DNA of 64,000 nt from Deltaproteobacteria bacterium (GCA_016930075.1 JAFGHS010000012.1:1-64000); one strand, 5' to 3'; shown: positions 6,821-15,852, counted from the first letter of the stretch. Notes: generated from the sequence alone by a model not told the origin. Made by a program: numbers and translations.

Positions 6821-9800
6821 ATGCCAAAACGAAGCGACATCCATAAGGTCATGATCATCGGCTCCGGCCCTATCGTCATCGGCCAGGCCTGCGAATTCGA
6901 CTATTCGGGGACTCAGGCCTGCAAGGCATTGAGGAGTCTCGGCTACAAGATCATCCTGGTCAATTCAAATCCTGCCACCATTATGACGGACCCTGGCATG
7001 GCCGATACGACCTACATCGAGCCCCTCAACCTCCAATCGATGATTGAGATCATCGAAAATGAACGCCCTGACGCACTTCTGCCGAATCTCGGCGGTCAGA
7101 CCGGATTGAACCTGACGTCGGAACTGGCAAAAAACGGCATTCTTGAAAAATACGGCGTTAAAGTCATCGGCGTCCAGGTTGACGCCATCGAACGCGGGGA
7201 AGATCGCATCGCCTTTAAGGAAACCATGAACGGCCTCGGCATCGAAATGCCGAAAAGCGAACCGGCCTATACCGTCGAGGACGCGGAAAAAATCGCCGCC
7301 GCCCTGGGATATCCCGTCGTCGTCCGCCCGGCATACACCATGGGCGGCGCCGGCGGCGGTCTCGTCTTTAATGTTGAAGAATTGAGGGTGGTTGCCGCCC
7401 GCGGCATATCCGCCAGCCTGGTGGGGCAGATTCTCATTGAAGAATCCGTCCTCGGTTGGGAGGAACTGGAACTGGAGGTCGTCCGGGATGCAAAGAACCA
7501 GATGATCACCGTCTGCTTTATAGAAAATGTCGATGCCATGGGCGTCCACACGGGCGATTCCTATTGTACGGCCCCCATGCTGACCATTGCGCACGATCTC
7601 CAGCAACGACTCCAAAAATATTCCTATGACATCGTGGAGGCCATCCAGGTCATCGGCGGGACCAATATTCAATTCGCCCACGATCCCAAAACAGGACGCG
7701 TTGTGGTCATTGAAATCAATCCCCGGACATCCCGGTCTTCGGCCCTGGCGTCGAAAGCCACAGGATTCCCCATTGCCCTCGTTTCATCCCTTCTGGCCGG
7801 CGGCCTGACCCTGGATGAGATTCCCTATTGGCGGGCCGGCACCCTCGACAAATACACCCCCTGGGGCGAATACGTTGTGGTGAAGTTTGCCCGCTGGGAC
7901 TTTGAAAAATTTCCCGGGGCCATCGATAAGCTGGGCACCCAGATGCGCGCCGTAGGCGAGGTCATGAGTATCGGCAAAACCTATAAAGAGGCCCTCCAGA
8001 AATCCATCCGCTCGCTTGAAAAGGGCCGTTACGGGCTTGGCTTTGCAAAGGATTTTCATCAGAAATCTCTCAACGAGCTGATGGAACTTCTTGCTGAACC
8101 CTCCAGCGAGCGCCAGTTTATCATGTATGAGGCCCTGCGCAAGGGGGCGGACATTGAAACCCTGTACAAAAGAACGTTTATCAAGCCTTGGTTTATCTCC
8201 CAGATGAAGGAACTGGTCGATCTTGAAGAGAAGATCCTCGCCTGGAAGGGTAAAATACCACCTGACGATTTGTTGATCACAGCAAAAAAGGACGGTTTCG
8301 CGGACCGTTACCTGAGCTTTATCCTCGGCGTGCCGGAGGACGCCGTCCGATCGCGGCGCATCGCCCTCGGCATTGTCGAAGCCTGGGAACCTGTGCCCGT
8401 GAGCGGCGTTGAAAACGCAGCCTATTATTTTTCCACCTATAACGCCCCAAATAAGGTTTCAACCACAAACCGGAAAAAAATCATGGTCCTGGGCGGCGGG
8501 CCGAATCGGATCGGTCAGGGCATCGAATTTGATTACTGCTGCGTCCATGCCGCCTTTACGCTGCGCGATGAAGGCTATGAGTCAATCATGGTCAACTGCA
8601 ATCCCGAAACTGTTTCCACGGATTACGATACATCCGACAAGCTCTATTTCGAACCTCTGACGATCGAAGACGTCCTGAGCATTTACAATTTTGAAAAGCC
8701 GGAGGGGGTTATCGTCCAGTTCGGCGGCCAGACGCCCCTCAATATCGCTGCGGAACTGGCTAAAAACGGCGTCAAAATCATCGGCACGTCGCCTGAAACC
8801 ATCGATCTGGCCGAAGATCGGGACCGTTTTCGACAAATGATGAATAAGCTTGGCATCCCTATGCCCGAATCGGGCATGGCGACGACCATTCAGGAGGCCA
8901 TTGAGATCGCCGGAAAGATCGGCTACCCCCTGATGGTGAGACCCTCCTATGTGCTGGGGGGACGGGGCATGGAAGTGGTGCATGACGAAGAGATGCTGCG
9001 GCGCTATATGGCGGCGGCCGTTGGGGTTACGCCGGAGCGGCCCATCCTCATTGATCGTTTTCTGGTCAATGCCATCGAGGCGGAAGCAGACGCCATTTCT
9101 GATGGAGTCGAGGTTTTCGTTCCTGCCGTTATGGAGCACATCGAACTGGCGGGCATCCATTCCGGCGACTCAGCCTGCGTCATTCCGCCCATCAGCATTC
9201 CGGCCCGTCACATTGACACCATTACCGAGTACACCCGCAAAATTGCCGCCGAGTTAGGCGTTGTCGGTCTGATGAATATGCAGTACGCCATCGCCCAGGA
9301 TGTTGTCTATGTCCTGGAAGCCAATCCGCGGGCATCTCGCACCGTTCCTCTCGTATCCAAGGTCTGCGGCATTTCCATGGCCCGTCTGGCCACCCAGGTC
9401 ATGCTGGGGAAAAAGATTTCCGATCTCAATCTCAAGCAGAAAACCTTCTCCCATTTCGGCGTTAAGGAGGCTGTCTTCCCCTTCAATATGTACCAGGAAG
9501 TGGATCCCATTCTGGGGCCGGAAATGCGTTCCACCGGCGAAGTACTGGGTCTGGCCGATTCCTTCGGTCTGGCTTATTACAAATCCCAGGAGGCGGCGCA
9601 ACAGACCCTGCCTAAGGAAGGCACCGTGCTTCTGACCGTGGAGGATAAGGACAAATCGGCGATTATCAATGTCGCCAAGCAATTCAGCGATCTCGGTTTC
9701 CGCATTGTCGCCACGCAGAAGACCAATCATTTTCTTCTGTCGAACGGCATACCGTCGCACCCCATCCTGAAAATGCATGAAGGCAGACCGAATATTGTCG

Positions 9801-10021
9801 ACGGCATTATGAACAACGAAATCCAGTTGATCATCAATACGCCCAGCGGAAAAATGAGCAGCCACGACGACTCCTACATACGCAAGGCCGCCATCAAATA
9901 CAAAATCCCCTACATTACCACAACAGCGGCAGCCGTCGCGGCGGTCAAGGGAATCGCCGTGGTGCGGAAGGGGCACGGCAGAGCGAAGTCCCTGCACAGC
10001 TATCATGCGGAGATAAAGTAA
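6821..10021 (+). CDS. carB: Carbamoyl-phosphate synthase large subunit
   Basis: 1,066 residues, full family length. Catalyses ATP-dependent formation of carbamoyl phosphate from bicarbonate and ammonia supplied by CarA, feeding pyrimidine and arginine synthesis in the cytoplasm. The two homologous halves are obvious: MIIGSGPIVIGQACEFDYSG near residue 11 and MVLGGGPNRIGQGIEFDYCC near residue 555, each followed by an ATP-grasp domain (VRPAYTMGGAGGG; VRPSYVLGGRGMEVV). The C-terminal MGS-like allosteric domain (about 930-1066) follows, with FRIVATQKT and INTPSGK. The gene is not linked to carA or other pyrimidine genes here; pyrG lies 10 kb away in a different unit. The stop codon abuts, without any spacer, the stop of the convergent gene at 10022. 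Confidence 0.98.
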   Translation: MPKRSDIHKVMIIGSGPIVIGQACEFDYSGTQACKALRSLGYKIILVNSNPATIMTDPGMADTTYIEPLNLQSMIEIIENERPDALLPNLGGQTGLNLTSELAKNGILEKYGVKVIGVQVDAIERGEDRIAFKETMNGLGIEMPKSEPAYTVEDAEKIAAALGYPVVVRPAYTMGGAGGGLVFNVEELRVVAARGISASLVGQILIEESVLGWEELELEVVRDAKNQMITVCFIENVDAMGVHTGDSYCTAPMLTIAHDLQQRLQKYSYDIVEAIQVIGGTNIQFAHDPKTGRVVVIEINPRTSRSSALASKATGFPIALVSSLLAGGLTLDEIPYWRAGTLDKYTPWGEYVVVKFARWDFEKFPGAIDKLGTQMRAVGEVMSIGKTYKEALQKSIRSLEKGRYGLGFAKDFHQKSLNELMELLAEPSSERQFIMYEALRKGADIETLYKRTFIKPWFISQMKELVDLEEKILAWKGKIPPDDLLITAKKDGFADRYLSFILGVPEDAVRSRRIALGIVEAWEPVPVSGVENAAYYFSTYNAPNKVSTTNRKKIMVLGGGPNRIGQGIEFDYCCVHAAFTLRDEGYESIMVNCNPETVSTDYDTSDKLYFEPLTIEDVLSIYNFEKPEGVIVQFGGQTPLNIAAELAKNGVKIIGTSPETIDLAEDRDRFRQMMNKLGIPMPESGMATTIQEAIEIAGKIGYPLMVRPSYVLGGRGMEVVHDEEMLRRYMAAAVGVTPERPILIDRFLVNAIEAEADAISDGVEVFVPAVMEHIELAGIHSGDSACVIPPISIPARHIDTITEYTRKIAAELGVVGLMNMQYAIAQDVVYVLEANPRASRTVPLVSKVCGISMARLATQVMLGKKISDLNLKQKTFSHFGVKEAVFPFNMYQEVDPILGPEMRSTGEVLGLADSFGLAYYKSQEAAQQTLPKEGTVLLTVEDKDKSAIINVAKQFSDLGFRIVATQKTNHFLLSNGIPSHPILKMHEGRPNIVDGIMNNEIQLIINTPSGKMSSHDDSYIRKAAIKYKIPYITTTAAAVAAVKGIAVVRKGHGRAKSLHSYHAEIK

Positions 10022-10852
10022 CTATTGCAGGTATGCCGGCAGGTCCTTCACATCCTTGCCCTGAAAACTGCAAGGGATGAAGCACGTTTTACACGGCGTT
10101 TTGGCTGCCGGCAGGGGCGGTTCGCCCTTGATCTTCTCTTCCATAAATGTCATGCATTTATTGACTTGTGCGTCAGGACCTTCAACAACGATCGTCACGC
10201 ATCCCTCCGCCCCGCCCCAACCGCCGGAGGCGAAATGGACCGCTGCAATATCGAATATATCCTCAATCGCATCAACCTCTGTAAACACGCGGCCATCTGC
10301 AACACAGGCCATGCCGACTTTTGCGCCGATCGTTCTGCCGAGGGTCATAGTGCCGGCATATTGCGCCGCCAGTTCAACGGACGGGATCAGTTTTTCAAGA
10401 CCTACGGGATAGATAATTTCCAGGCCTCTGGCCTTCATGGCCATATAAAACTGTCCCATCGTGCCTCCGGCCGGGCTGGCCATGGCGACGCCGACATTTC
10501 CCTGTGCATCGACAGCATTGGCGCCCTTGAGCAGAATATCGCCGGGCGCCAGTTTATCCAGAACCGTATTCGGTTCAACGGACAAAACCTCTCCCTTGTG
10601 GAAAATCACCGGTTTTGTCCGTTCCTCCGGCCCTAAAACACAAAATACGCCTTTAATCACCTGACCGGCAACATATCCTTCTTTTTTTATCCTTTTGCCC
10701 AGCAGTTCTTCGACGATATAGGCATTCGTCGAACCTCTGCCGATAAGAAGATAACCGTTTTTCTTAGCCTGTCTTACCTCCGGAAGAGCGGCTATGCCTT
10801 TGGCAATTAACCTTTTCGACTCTGCCGGCGTGAGGGTAAAAAGCGCCTGCAT
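10022..10852 (-). CDS. Conserved-looking protein of unknown function with C-terminal Cys cluster
   Basis: 276 residues, not recognised with confidence. The start follows AAGGAG with good spacing and the frame is the last of a seven-gene run. It has no signal peptide or membrane segment. GYLLIGRGSTNAYIVEELLG (about residues 33-52) recalls the phosphate-binding GxGST turn of sugar-isomerase/CoA-transferase-like folds, and GNVGVAMASPAGGTMGQF and TLGRTIGAKVGMA are glycine-rich loops. The C-terminus carries CKTCFIPC (Cys-x2-Cys-x3-Cys), which could bind metal or an Fe-S cluster. Its position behind Fe-S assembly genes fits a sulfur or cluster-related role, but that is inference only. Confidence 0.6.
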   Translation of the reverse strand: MQALFTLTPAESKRLIAKGIAALPEVRQAKKNGYLLIGRGSTNAYIVEELLGKRIKKEGYVAGQVIKGVFCVLGPEERTKPVIFHKGEVLSVEPNTVLDKLAPGDILLKGANAVDAQGNVGVAMASPAGGTMGQFYMAMKARGLEIIYPVGLEKLIPSVELAAQYAGTMTLGRTIGAKVGMACVADGRVFTEVDAIEDIFDIAAVHFASGGWGGAEGCVTIVVEGPDAQVNKCMTFMEEKIKGEPPLPAAKTPCKTCFIPCSFQGKDVKDLPAYLQ

Positions 10853-10872
10853 GGCATTTTCTCCTTATCAGT

Positions 10873-11178
10873 TTATTTGGTTTCCGGGCTTTCCTTTTTT
10901 AATAAGGATGACGCCTTGCTTCCCAGCTCCTCGATTTTTTCGCCGGCGGCTGCTTCCAGCTTGCTGAGACGATTGAGGGCCGCATCATACGCCTGCCTGC
11001 TTTTTTCCACGGCTTCCTGATATTCCTCCTTTGCCTTGTTCAGGACGTCTTCTGCTTTTTCACCCAGTTCTTCGCGAAGCTCACGGCCGCTCTTGGGCGC
11101 AAATAAAACACCGACCACCGCGCCGATGACGCCGCCGATGATCACTCCCATTAAAAAATTTTCCGTTCTGTTCGACAT
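10873..11178 (-). CDS. YtxH-domain small membrane protein
   Basis: 101 residues. A single N-terminal transmembrane glycine-rich segment (GVIIGGVIGAVVGVLFAP) is followed by KSGRELREELGEK and a long charged amphipathic helix with heptad character to the C-terminus. This is the usual layout of the YtxH family, small stress-associated membrane proteins of poorly defined function. The Shine-Dalgarno AAAGGAGG is ideal. It lies 20 bases upstream of the 276-residue protein and 33 bases after the cupin, so it is probably co-transcribed. Confidence 0.75.
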   Translation of the reverse strand: MSNRTENFLMGVIIGGVIGAVVGVLFAPKSGRELREELGEKAEDVLNKAKEEYQEAVEKSRQAYDAALNRLSKLEAAAGEKIEELGSKASSLLKKESPETK

Positions 11179-11211
11179 TCCAGACCTCCTTTAGTTGCGT
11201 TTGATCGTTTC

Positions 11212-11943
11212 TTATTCCCGACTTGCATTCAGCCTGACGAGAGACAACTCCACTTCATTCTTCAGGAGGTCTTCAATAGGCTGATTTTGCATGTCTTCCA
11301 AAACATTTTTCGCCGTATCGCCCTCCATAAAACCGAGCGTCTTAACAGCAAGGGCCGCCCTGTACAGAGGGTATACGTATGCTCGTGAAACCGTTTTATT
11401 CTGAAAATTGTAATAGTGAAGGTACCCCTGCCGCAAGGACTTCCCGTAAACATTGATGGAAATGGCATTTTCCGTGAGATTCTCCATGCGATGGATGCCT
11501 TTGTCCATTTCCCTGACAAACGTCGTTTCACCGGGCAGTACGAGCTTATGGGATACTTCCTCAAGCTTTGCGTATCCGTCTTTCGTCCCTTCGTCAACGC
11601 GCCGATACTTTCGTTCGCTCACTCTGCCGCCCAGGGTGCCGATGATGCCCCAGGAATTATGATCATGAATGACGTCAATCTGATAGGGTTCCCAGATGTA
11701 AGCCAATACAACAAAATTGCCGGAAGGACTGCGATGCAGCAAATACTCGTTGAGCCACCGGGAGGGTTTCTGCTGCTGACGGAAAGAGGCATCAAGAATG
11801 ATTCTTTTTAGAAATTCCTGAAACCAATCCGTCCTTCCCATAAGTTCGGAAAGAAGAACCCGTCCTTCTTGAATAACATTATCAATGTCCTCTTCTTTTT
11901 TAAAAACATCCTCAAACTGATTGCAAAACTGTTCCAAGTCCAT
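11212..11943 (-). CDS. Cysteine dioxygenase-like cupin protein
   Basis: 243 residues from the ATG at 11943 (MDLEQFCNQ). A longer frame back to 12024 is open but overlaps the preceding gene, so the inner start is preferred although its Shine-Dalgarno is weak. The cupin core carries the metal-binding motif of the thiol dioxygenase family: HDHNSWGIIGTLGGRVSER (about residues 108-126), with a further histidine in DKGIHRMENL. Known family members use Fe(II) and O2 to oxidise cysteine or 3-mercaptopropionate to a sulfinate. The setting, next to nifS (a cysteine-consuming enzyme) and an Fe-S protein in an apparent anaerobe, is striking; the protein may scavenge trace oxygen, act on another thiol, or not be an oxygenase. 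Confidence 0.7.
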   Translation of the reverse strand: MDLEQFCNQFEDVFKKEEDIDNVIQEGRVLLSELMGRTDWFQEFLKRIILDASFRQQQKPSRWLNEYLLHRSPSGNFVVLAYIWEPYQIDVIHDHNSWGIIGTLGGRVSERKYRRVDEGTKDGYAKLEEVSHKLVLPGETTFVREMDKGIHRMENLTENAISINVYGKSLRQGYLHYYNFQNKTVSRAYVYPLYRAALAVKTLGFMEGDTAKNVLEDMQNQPIEDLLKNEVELSLVRLNASRE

Positions 11944-11974
11944 TGTTCTTCTCTCTTTCGTCGTTCGTAAGCGA

Positions 11975-12832
11975 CTACATATTTTTCTTGACAGCTTCTT
12001 TGACGACGCCATAAGCCCGAACATGCTGCCATGGTCTATATTCCGGGTGATTGCCGTCCCGCAAAAGGGCTTCTTTTTCCTTCAAATATTTTTTTCTCAT
12101 ACCCTTTTGCTTATACAGGCGCCTGTCCAAACCGACGGGGCAGACTTTGATGCACACGCCGCAGGGATAACAGCGCCTGGCCGTCAGTTCTTCCGCCTTT
12201 TCCAGACAGGCTGTTTTATTGTAATCGCCGATGACCTGATCCGGCCGCATGGCAATGCATGCATTGGGACAACAGGCCGCACAGTCGCCGCACTTGATGC
12301 ACAGCTCTCTTTCAAGCATGGCGTCCGGCGGGATATCGGCTTGTGTAAAGACGGAAACCAATCGAACCCGCGGACCGAATTCTTTAGTCAAAAGACAATG
12401 GCTCACACCAATAGTTCCCAGCCCCGCGTATTTTGCCGCCATCACATGACTGAAGGCGGCAAAATTCTTCTCACGCAGGGCCCTCAGGCTTCCATAACCG
12501 TCCCGCGTAAAGAAAAAAGACGCAAATCCAAGACGGTTGAGATTGCGCATCAGATTGACCGCCATGCGATCCAGTTCGGCGTTCACCGTCTTGTAAAGCT
12601 CCGTATGTAAAACGGATGGCGTCGTCTCCACAATGGGCAAAGGCATCGCAATCCCTAAAACGATGACGGTTTTTGCGGGCGGCCACAAGGCCTGCGGGCG
12701 AAAATCCGGCGGCACTTCGTTGTACTGTTCCCACCGCCCGACAGGGGCAAAACCGATCAGGTCGGCGCCCTGCTCCTTGCCGTAACGGATAATAAAATCT
12801 TTAAGTTCCTGAACGACCACGGTTAACCTCAT
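11975..12832 (-). CDS. QueG-like (epoxyqueuosine reductase family) 4Fe-4S protein
   Basis: 285 residues from the ATG at 12832, four bases after the nifS stop; the open frame continues upstream through nifS but that part has no family similarity. The middle has the typical QueG/COG1600 segment KYAGLGTIGVSHCLLTKEFG (about residues 156-175). Two [4Fe-4S] motifs follow: CIKCGDCAACCPNAC and CYPCGVCIKVCPVG. It is much shorter than true QueG (about 370 residues) and lacks the C-terminal HEAT-like region. QueG needs cobalamin for queuosine synthesis; short homologues like this are common in anaerobes and may be other Fe-S oxidoreductases. Operon partners supply cysteine sulfur and cluster scaffolds. 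Confidence 0.75.
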   Translation of the reverse strand: MRLTVVVQELKDFIIRYGKEQGADLIGFAPVGRWEQYNEVPPDFRPQALWPPAKTVIVLGIAMPLPIVETTPSVLHTELYKTVNAELDRMAVNLMRNLNRLGFASFFFTRDGYGSLRALREKNFAAFSHVMAAKYAGLGTIGVSHCLLTKEFGPRVRLVSVFTQADIPPDAMLERELCIKCGDCAACCPNACIAMRPDQVIGDYNKTACLEKAEELTARRCYPCGVCIKVCPVGLDRRLYKQKGMRKKYLKEKEALLRDGNHPEYRPWQHVRAYGVVKEAVKKNM

Positions 12833-12836
12833 TGCG

Positions 12837-14018
12837 TCACTGAACCGTACAAATCTCCTGACCCGAATGCCAGTAGGGAGACATGCTGCGCAGTCTGTCG
12901 ATAATGGGAGGCAATTTTTCAATAACGAAATCAATCTCTGATTCCGTATTATAAATGCTTAAACTCAAGCGGATCGACCCGTGGGCCATGGTAAAAGGAA
13001 CGCCCATGGCGCGCAAAACATGGGACGGCTGCAGCGATCCGGACGTACAGGCCGAACCGGAAGACGCGCAAATCCCGTGTTCGTCAAGCAGCAGCAGGAT
13101 GCCTTCTCCCTCGACAAATTCAAAGCTGATGTTGGTGGTATTGGGAAGCCGGTTTTGAATGTCGCCGTTAACACGGCTTGATTTAATGCGGCTTAATAAC
13201 GCGGTCTCCAGTTTATCCCTTAATAATTTTACTTTTGTCATCTCCGCCGACATGTTTTTCGCCGCCAGCTCGCATGCCCTGCCCAGTCCAATGATACTGG
13301 GCGTATTTTCCGTGCCGCCCCGGCGACCCTTTTCCTGATGACCGCCGATCATAAAGGGAGTAAACTTTGTCCCCCTGCGGATATAGAGGACGCCGATCCC
13401 TTTCGGCGCGTGCAGCTTATGGCCGGAGAGGGAAAGCATATCGATGGCATTATGGGTCATGTTGATCGGCAGCTTGCCTGCGGCCTGAACCGCATCGGTA
13501 TGGAAAAGGATGTTTCTCTCGCGGGCAATCCGGGCCGCCGTCTCAACGGGAAAAATAACGCCCGTTTCGTTGTTTGCCCACATGAGACTCACAATAGCCG
13601 TATCCGGCGTGAGACTCTTTTCATATTGGTCCATATCGAGAAGGCCGTTTTTATCCACCGGCAGCTCCGTGACGCGATAGCCCTGCGTCGCCAGATTCGC
13701 GCACAGAGCTTTTATGGCGGGATGCTCCACCCGGCTCGTTACAATGTGGCGCTTTTCAGGATTCGTTGACACGGCTGATCGGATGGCGGCATTGTCGCTT
13801 TCCGTCCCGCAACTTGTAAAGATGATCTCTTCGGGACTCGCGCCGAGGAAGGCCGCTGTTTTTTCCCTCGCTTCTTGAATTTTACGCCCCACCTGACCGC
13901 CGAAGGCGTGCATGCTGGAGGGGTTCCCGTAATACATATGGAAATACGGCATCATTTCTTCCAGGACTTCTGCGGACACCATTGTGGTTGCATTGTTGTC
14001 AAGATAGACGACTTTCAT
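12837..14018 (-). CDS. nifS: Cysteine desulfurase, NifS type
   Basis: 393 residues. A PLP enzyme that removes sulfur from cysteine and passes it as persulfide to the scaffold for Fe-S cluster assembly. The start is YLDNNATT; the PLP lysine lies in SLSGHKLHAPKG (about residue 203); the persulfide-forming cysteine lies in SSGSACTSGSLQPSHVLRAMG (about residue 325), the form typical of NifS/IscS group I enzymes. The start codon overlaps the nifU stop by four bases (ATGA) and follows GAGGAGG, so the two are translationally coupled. There are no nitrogenase genes nearby, so this is most likely the general Fe-S assembly pair, as in many Desulfobacterota. Confidence 0.95.
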   Translation of the reverse strand: MKVVYLDNNATTMVSAEVLEEMMPYFHMYYGNPSSMHAFGGQVGRKIQEAREKTAAFLGASPEEIIFTSCGTESDNAAIRSAVSTNPEKRHIVTSRVEHPAIKALCANLATQGYRVTELPVDKNGLLDMDQYEKSLTPDTAIVSLMWANNETGVIFPVETAARIARERNILFHTDAVQAAGKLPINMTHNAIDMLSLSGHKLHAPKGIGVLYIRRGTKFTPFMIGGHQEKGRRGGTENTPSIIGLGRACELAAKNMSAEMTKVKLLRDKLETALLSRIKSSRVNGDIQNRLPNTTNISFEFVEGEGILLLLDEHGICASSGSACTSGSLQPSHVLRAMGVPFTMAHGSIRLSLSIYNTESEIDFVIEKLPPIIDRLRSMSPYWHSGQEICTVQ

Positions 14019-14839
14019 GACCGGGCCTCCTCAATGACCAGATCCGGAGAAACCAGGTCCCGCAACTTCAATTCCACAAAGTGTTTTAGTGTAATATCCG
14101 ATGCTTTGCATACAGCGCATGCACCTCGCGCGGCAACAATGACCCGGTTGCCGATCACATCGATCAGTTCGATATCTCCCCCGTCGTGCTTCAGCGACGG
14201 CCTGATTTCCCTTTCCAGCGTTTCCTCAATCATTTTGATTTTCTGAATATTTGTCAATTTTGCTTTTACAGCCGGCCGCACTTCGGCACGCACACGATCG
14301 ATGATCTCCTGAATTTTTTCATGACAATTCCCGCATCCGCCTCCCGCCTTTGTGTAATTCGTCACATCCTCTACGGAGACAAGATTGTTTTCGCGAACGG
14401 CACGCTCTATCTCCGTGTCCGTAACGCCAAAACATTCGCAAACAATCTGAGCGCCCTCTTCCAATACCGGTTTGCCGTAGTAATTGGCAATGGCCTTTTC
14501 CAGGGCCTCCTTGCCCATGACGGAGCAGTGCATCTTTTCATCCGGAAGACCACCCAGATAGGCGGCAATATCTTTGTTGGTCAGTTTCATGGCCTCCTCG
14601 AGGCTCATGCCCTTGATCATCTCCGTGAGAGCGGATGACGACGCGATGGCGCTGGCGCAGCCGAAGGTTTTGAATTTAACATCCTTAATCCGCTTATTTT
14701 CGTCAAGCTTAAAAGAGAGCTTCAAGGCGTCTCCGCATGCCATGGACCCGACTTCAGCTACGGCATCCGGCTGCTCAACCTCTCCGACGTTGCGCGGATT
14801 GAGAAAATGATCTCTAACCTTATCCGTATATTCCCACAT
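14015..14839 (-). CDS. nifU: Fe-S cluster assembly scaffold NifU, three-domain
   Basis: 274 residues with the full NifU layout. The N-terminal IscU-like scaffold has its three cysteines in SMACGDALKL, FKTFGCASAIASSSALTEM and MHCSVMG. The central Bfd-like [2Fe-2S] domain has CECFG and GGGCGNCHEKI (about residues 135-175). The C-terminal Nfu domain has GACAVCKAS (about residue 245). It receives sulfur from NifS, builds transient clusters and transfers them to apoproteins in the cytoplasm. AGGAGG precedes the ATG and the gene lies 10 bases after the gamma-carbonic-anhydrase-like gene. Confidence 0.95.
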   Translation of the reverse strand: MWEYTDKVRDHFLNPRNVGEVEQPDAVAEVGSMACGDALKLSFKLDENKRIKDVKFKTFGCASAIASSSALTEMIKGMSLEEAMKLTNKDIAAYLGGLPDEKMHCSVMGKEALEKAIANYYGKPVLEEGAQIVCECFGVTDTEIERAVRENNLVSVEDVTNYTKAGGGCGNCHEKIQEIIDRVRAEVRPAVKAKLTNIQKIKMIEETLEREIRPSLKHDGGDIELIDVIGNRVIVAARGACAVCKASDITLKHFVELKLRDLVSPDLVIEEARS

Positions 14840-14849
14840 AAAACACCTC

Positions 14850-15368
14850 CTACACCCTGTCTCCTAACCCGTGCCGTTTATGCTTCTGTGCGTATTCCGC
14901 ATACCCGATGCCGCCTGCTTTCAGGCGCAGTATTTGCTTTTCCGTCAATGTCCCGGTTATCACCGCCGGGACGCCCATCACCATGGAACCTGCCGGTATT
15001 TTCATCCCCGGCACGACCAGCGACCCGGCTGCTATGATACAATAATCACCGATTTCTACGCCGTCAAGGAGGGTGGCATGACTGCCGATGAGAATATGGC
15101 TGCCGACCCTGGCGCAATGGACAACAGCGCCATGACCGCAGATAATGTTGTCGCCCATGGAAAGCGGCATCCCGCAATGAACGACAGAATTATCTTCTAT
15201 ATGAACGTAACTGCCGATGACAATGCCGGCATAATCGCCTCTGATCACAGCGCCCGGCCAGACGCTTGAATACTCGCCGATCTCGACATGGCCCACAACA
15301 TAAGCCGCTTCGCTGATAAAAGCAGATGCTGCAATTTTCGGGGTCTTGTCCTCAAAAGATCTTATCAT
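14850..15368 (-). CDS. Gamma-carbonic anhydrase-like hexapeptide-repeat protein
   Basis: 172 residues forming a left-handed beta-helix of repeated [LIV]-G-x4 turns (for example VVGHVEIGEYSSVWPGAVIRGD, here residues about 24-45). The family's metal-site pattern is visible: R-G-D, HIEDNSVVHC, and ICGHGAVVHCARVG with its histidines. This is the YrdA/CaiE/PaaY family; some members are Zn or Fe carbonic anhydrases, others have no proven activity. It is the first gene of the minus-strand run leading into nifU-nifS, with Shine-Dalgarno AGAGGT. A weak TTTACA/TATATG pair with a 15-base spacer (15453-15479) could be the operon promoter. Confidence 0.85.
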   Translation of the reverse strand: MIRSFEDKTPKIAASAFISEAAYVVGHVEIGEYSSVWPGAVIRGDYAGIVIGSYVHIEDNSVVHCGMPLSMGDNIICGHGAVVHCARVGSHILIGSHATLLDGVEIGDYCIIAAGSLVVPGMKIPAGSMVMGVPAVITGTLTEKQILRLKAGGIGYAEYAQKHKRHGLGDRV

Positions 15369-15523
15369 TTATACCTCTTCATCCGTCGCATCCGACCGTC
15401 GCGAATACCCCCGCAACCTTTGTCCGTCGCCGCTTATCATCTTTTGGAAAAACATATACTATGGGTAAAAATATGTAAATATAAAAAGAAACCGAGCATT
15501 CCGCCAACGCATCATCCGCAGAA

Positions 15524-15753
15524 CTAACCGGCATTGTCGTATGCGCCAACATCTTTTCCGTTTGGTACGACGTGTCTAAAGGTCTTTTTCAAACCGACAA
15601 TCTCAATCGCATCATGGGTACAAATGACCCGGCACAGTTCATCCCCCCCCCCCAGTTATTCTCGAATACCGGGGGACTGACGGAGACGTCGATGCTTTTC
15701 GGGGGACAATAGTCGATGCAGAACGTGCATTTCGGATAGGCGCACTTGGACAA
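15524..15753 (-). pseudogene. Frameshifted ferredoxin-like gene with 11-base homopolymer tract
   Basis: Minus-strand remains of a 4Fe-4S protein. From a TTG at 15753 the frame reads SKCAYPKCTFCIDYCPPKS, a ferredoxin motif (Cys-x4-Cys-x2-Cys-x3-Cys-Pro), then SIDVSVSPPVFENNW. At this point 11 consecutive G (C on the plus strand, 15643-15653) put the frame out; shifting by one base gives DELCRVICTHDAIEIVGLKK and ends at a TAG at 15524. One more G, or two fewer, would restore a single frame. The second cluster motif also seems to have lost cysteines, so real decay is likely, although slipped-strand variation or a sequencing error in the homopolymer is possible. No convincing start or Shine-Dalgarno is present. 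Confidence 0.65.
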
Positions 15754-15823
15754 AGGTAAAACTCATTTTTCCGTCCATATGCGGCATGTTTTGAATAAAC
15801 GCCCAGAAAGATTAAAAAAACTA

Positions 15824-15852
15824 TTTACATCAATGCGCTCAATGCTTAAAGT
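15824..15852 (+). promoter_or_regulatory. Candidate promoter of copZ-copA
   Basis: TTTACA (15824-15829), 17-base spacer, TAAAGT (15847-15852), about 85 bases before the copZ start. Spacing is of ordinary sigma70 type, not the stretched 19-base form used by CueR-like regulators, and no obvious copper-regulator dyad was seen. Confidence 0.4.
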
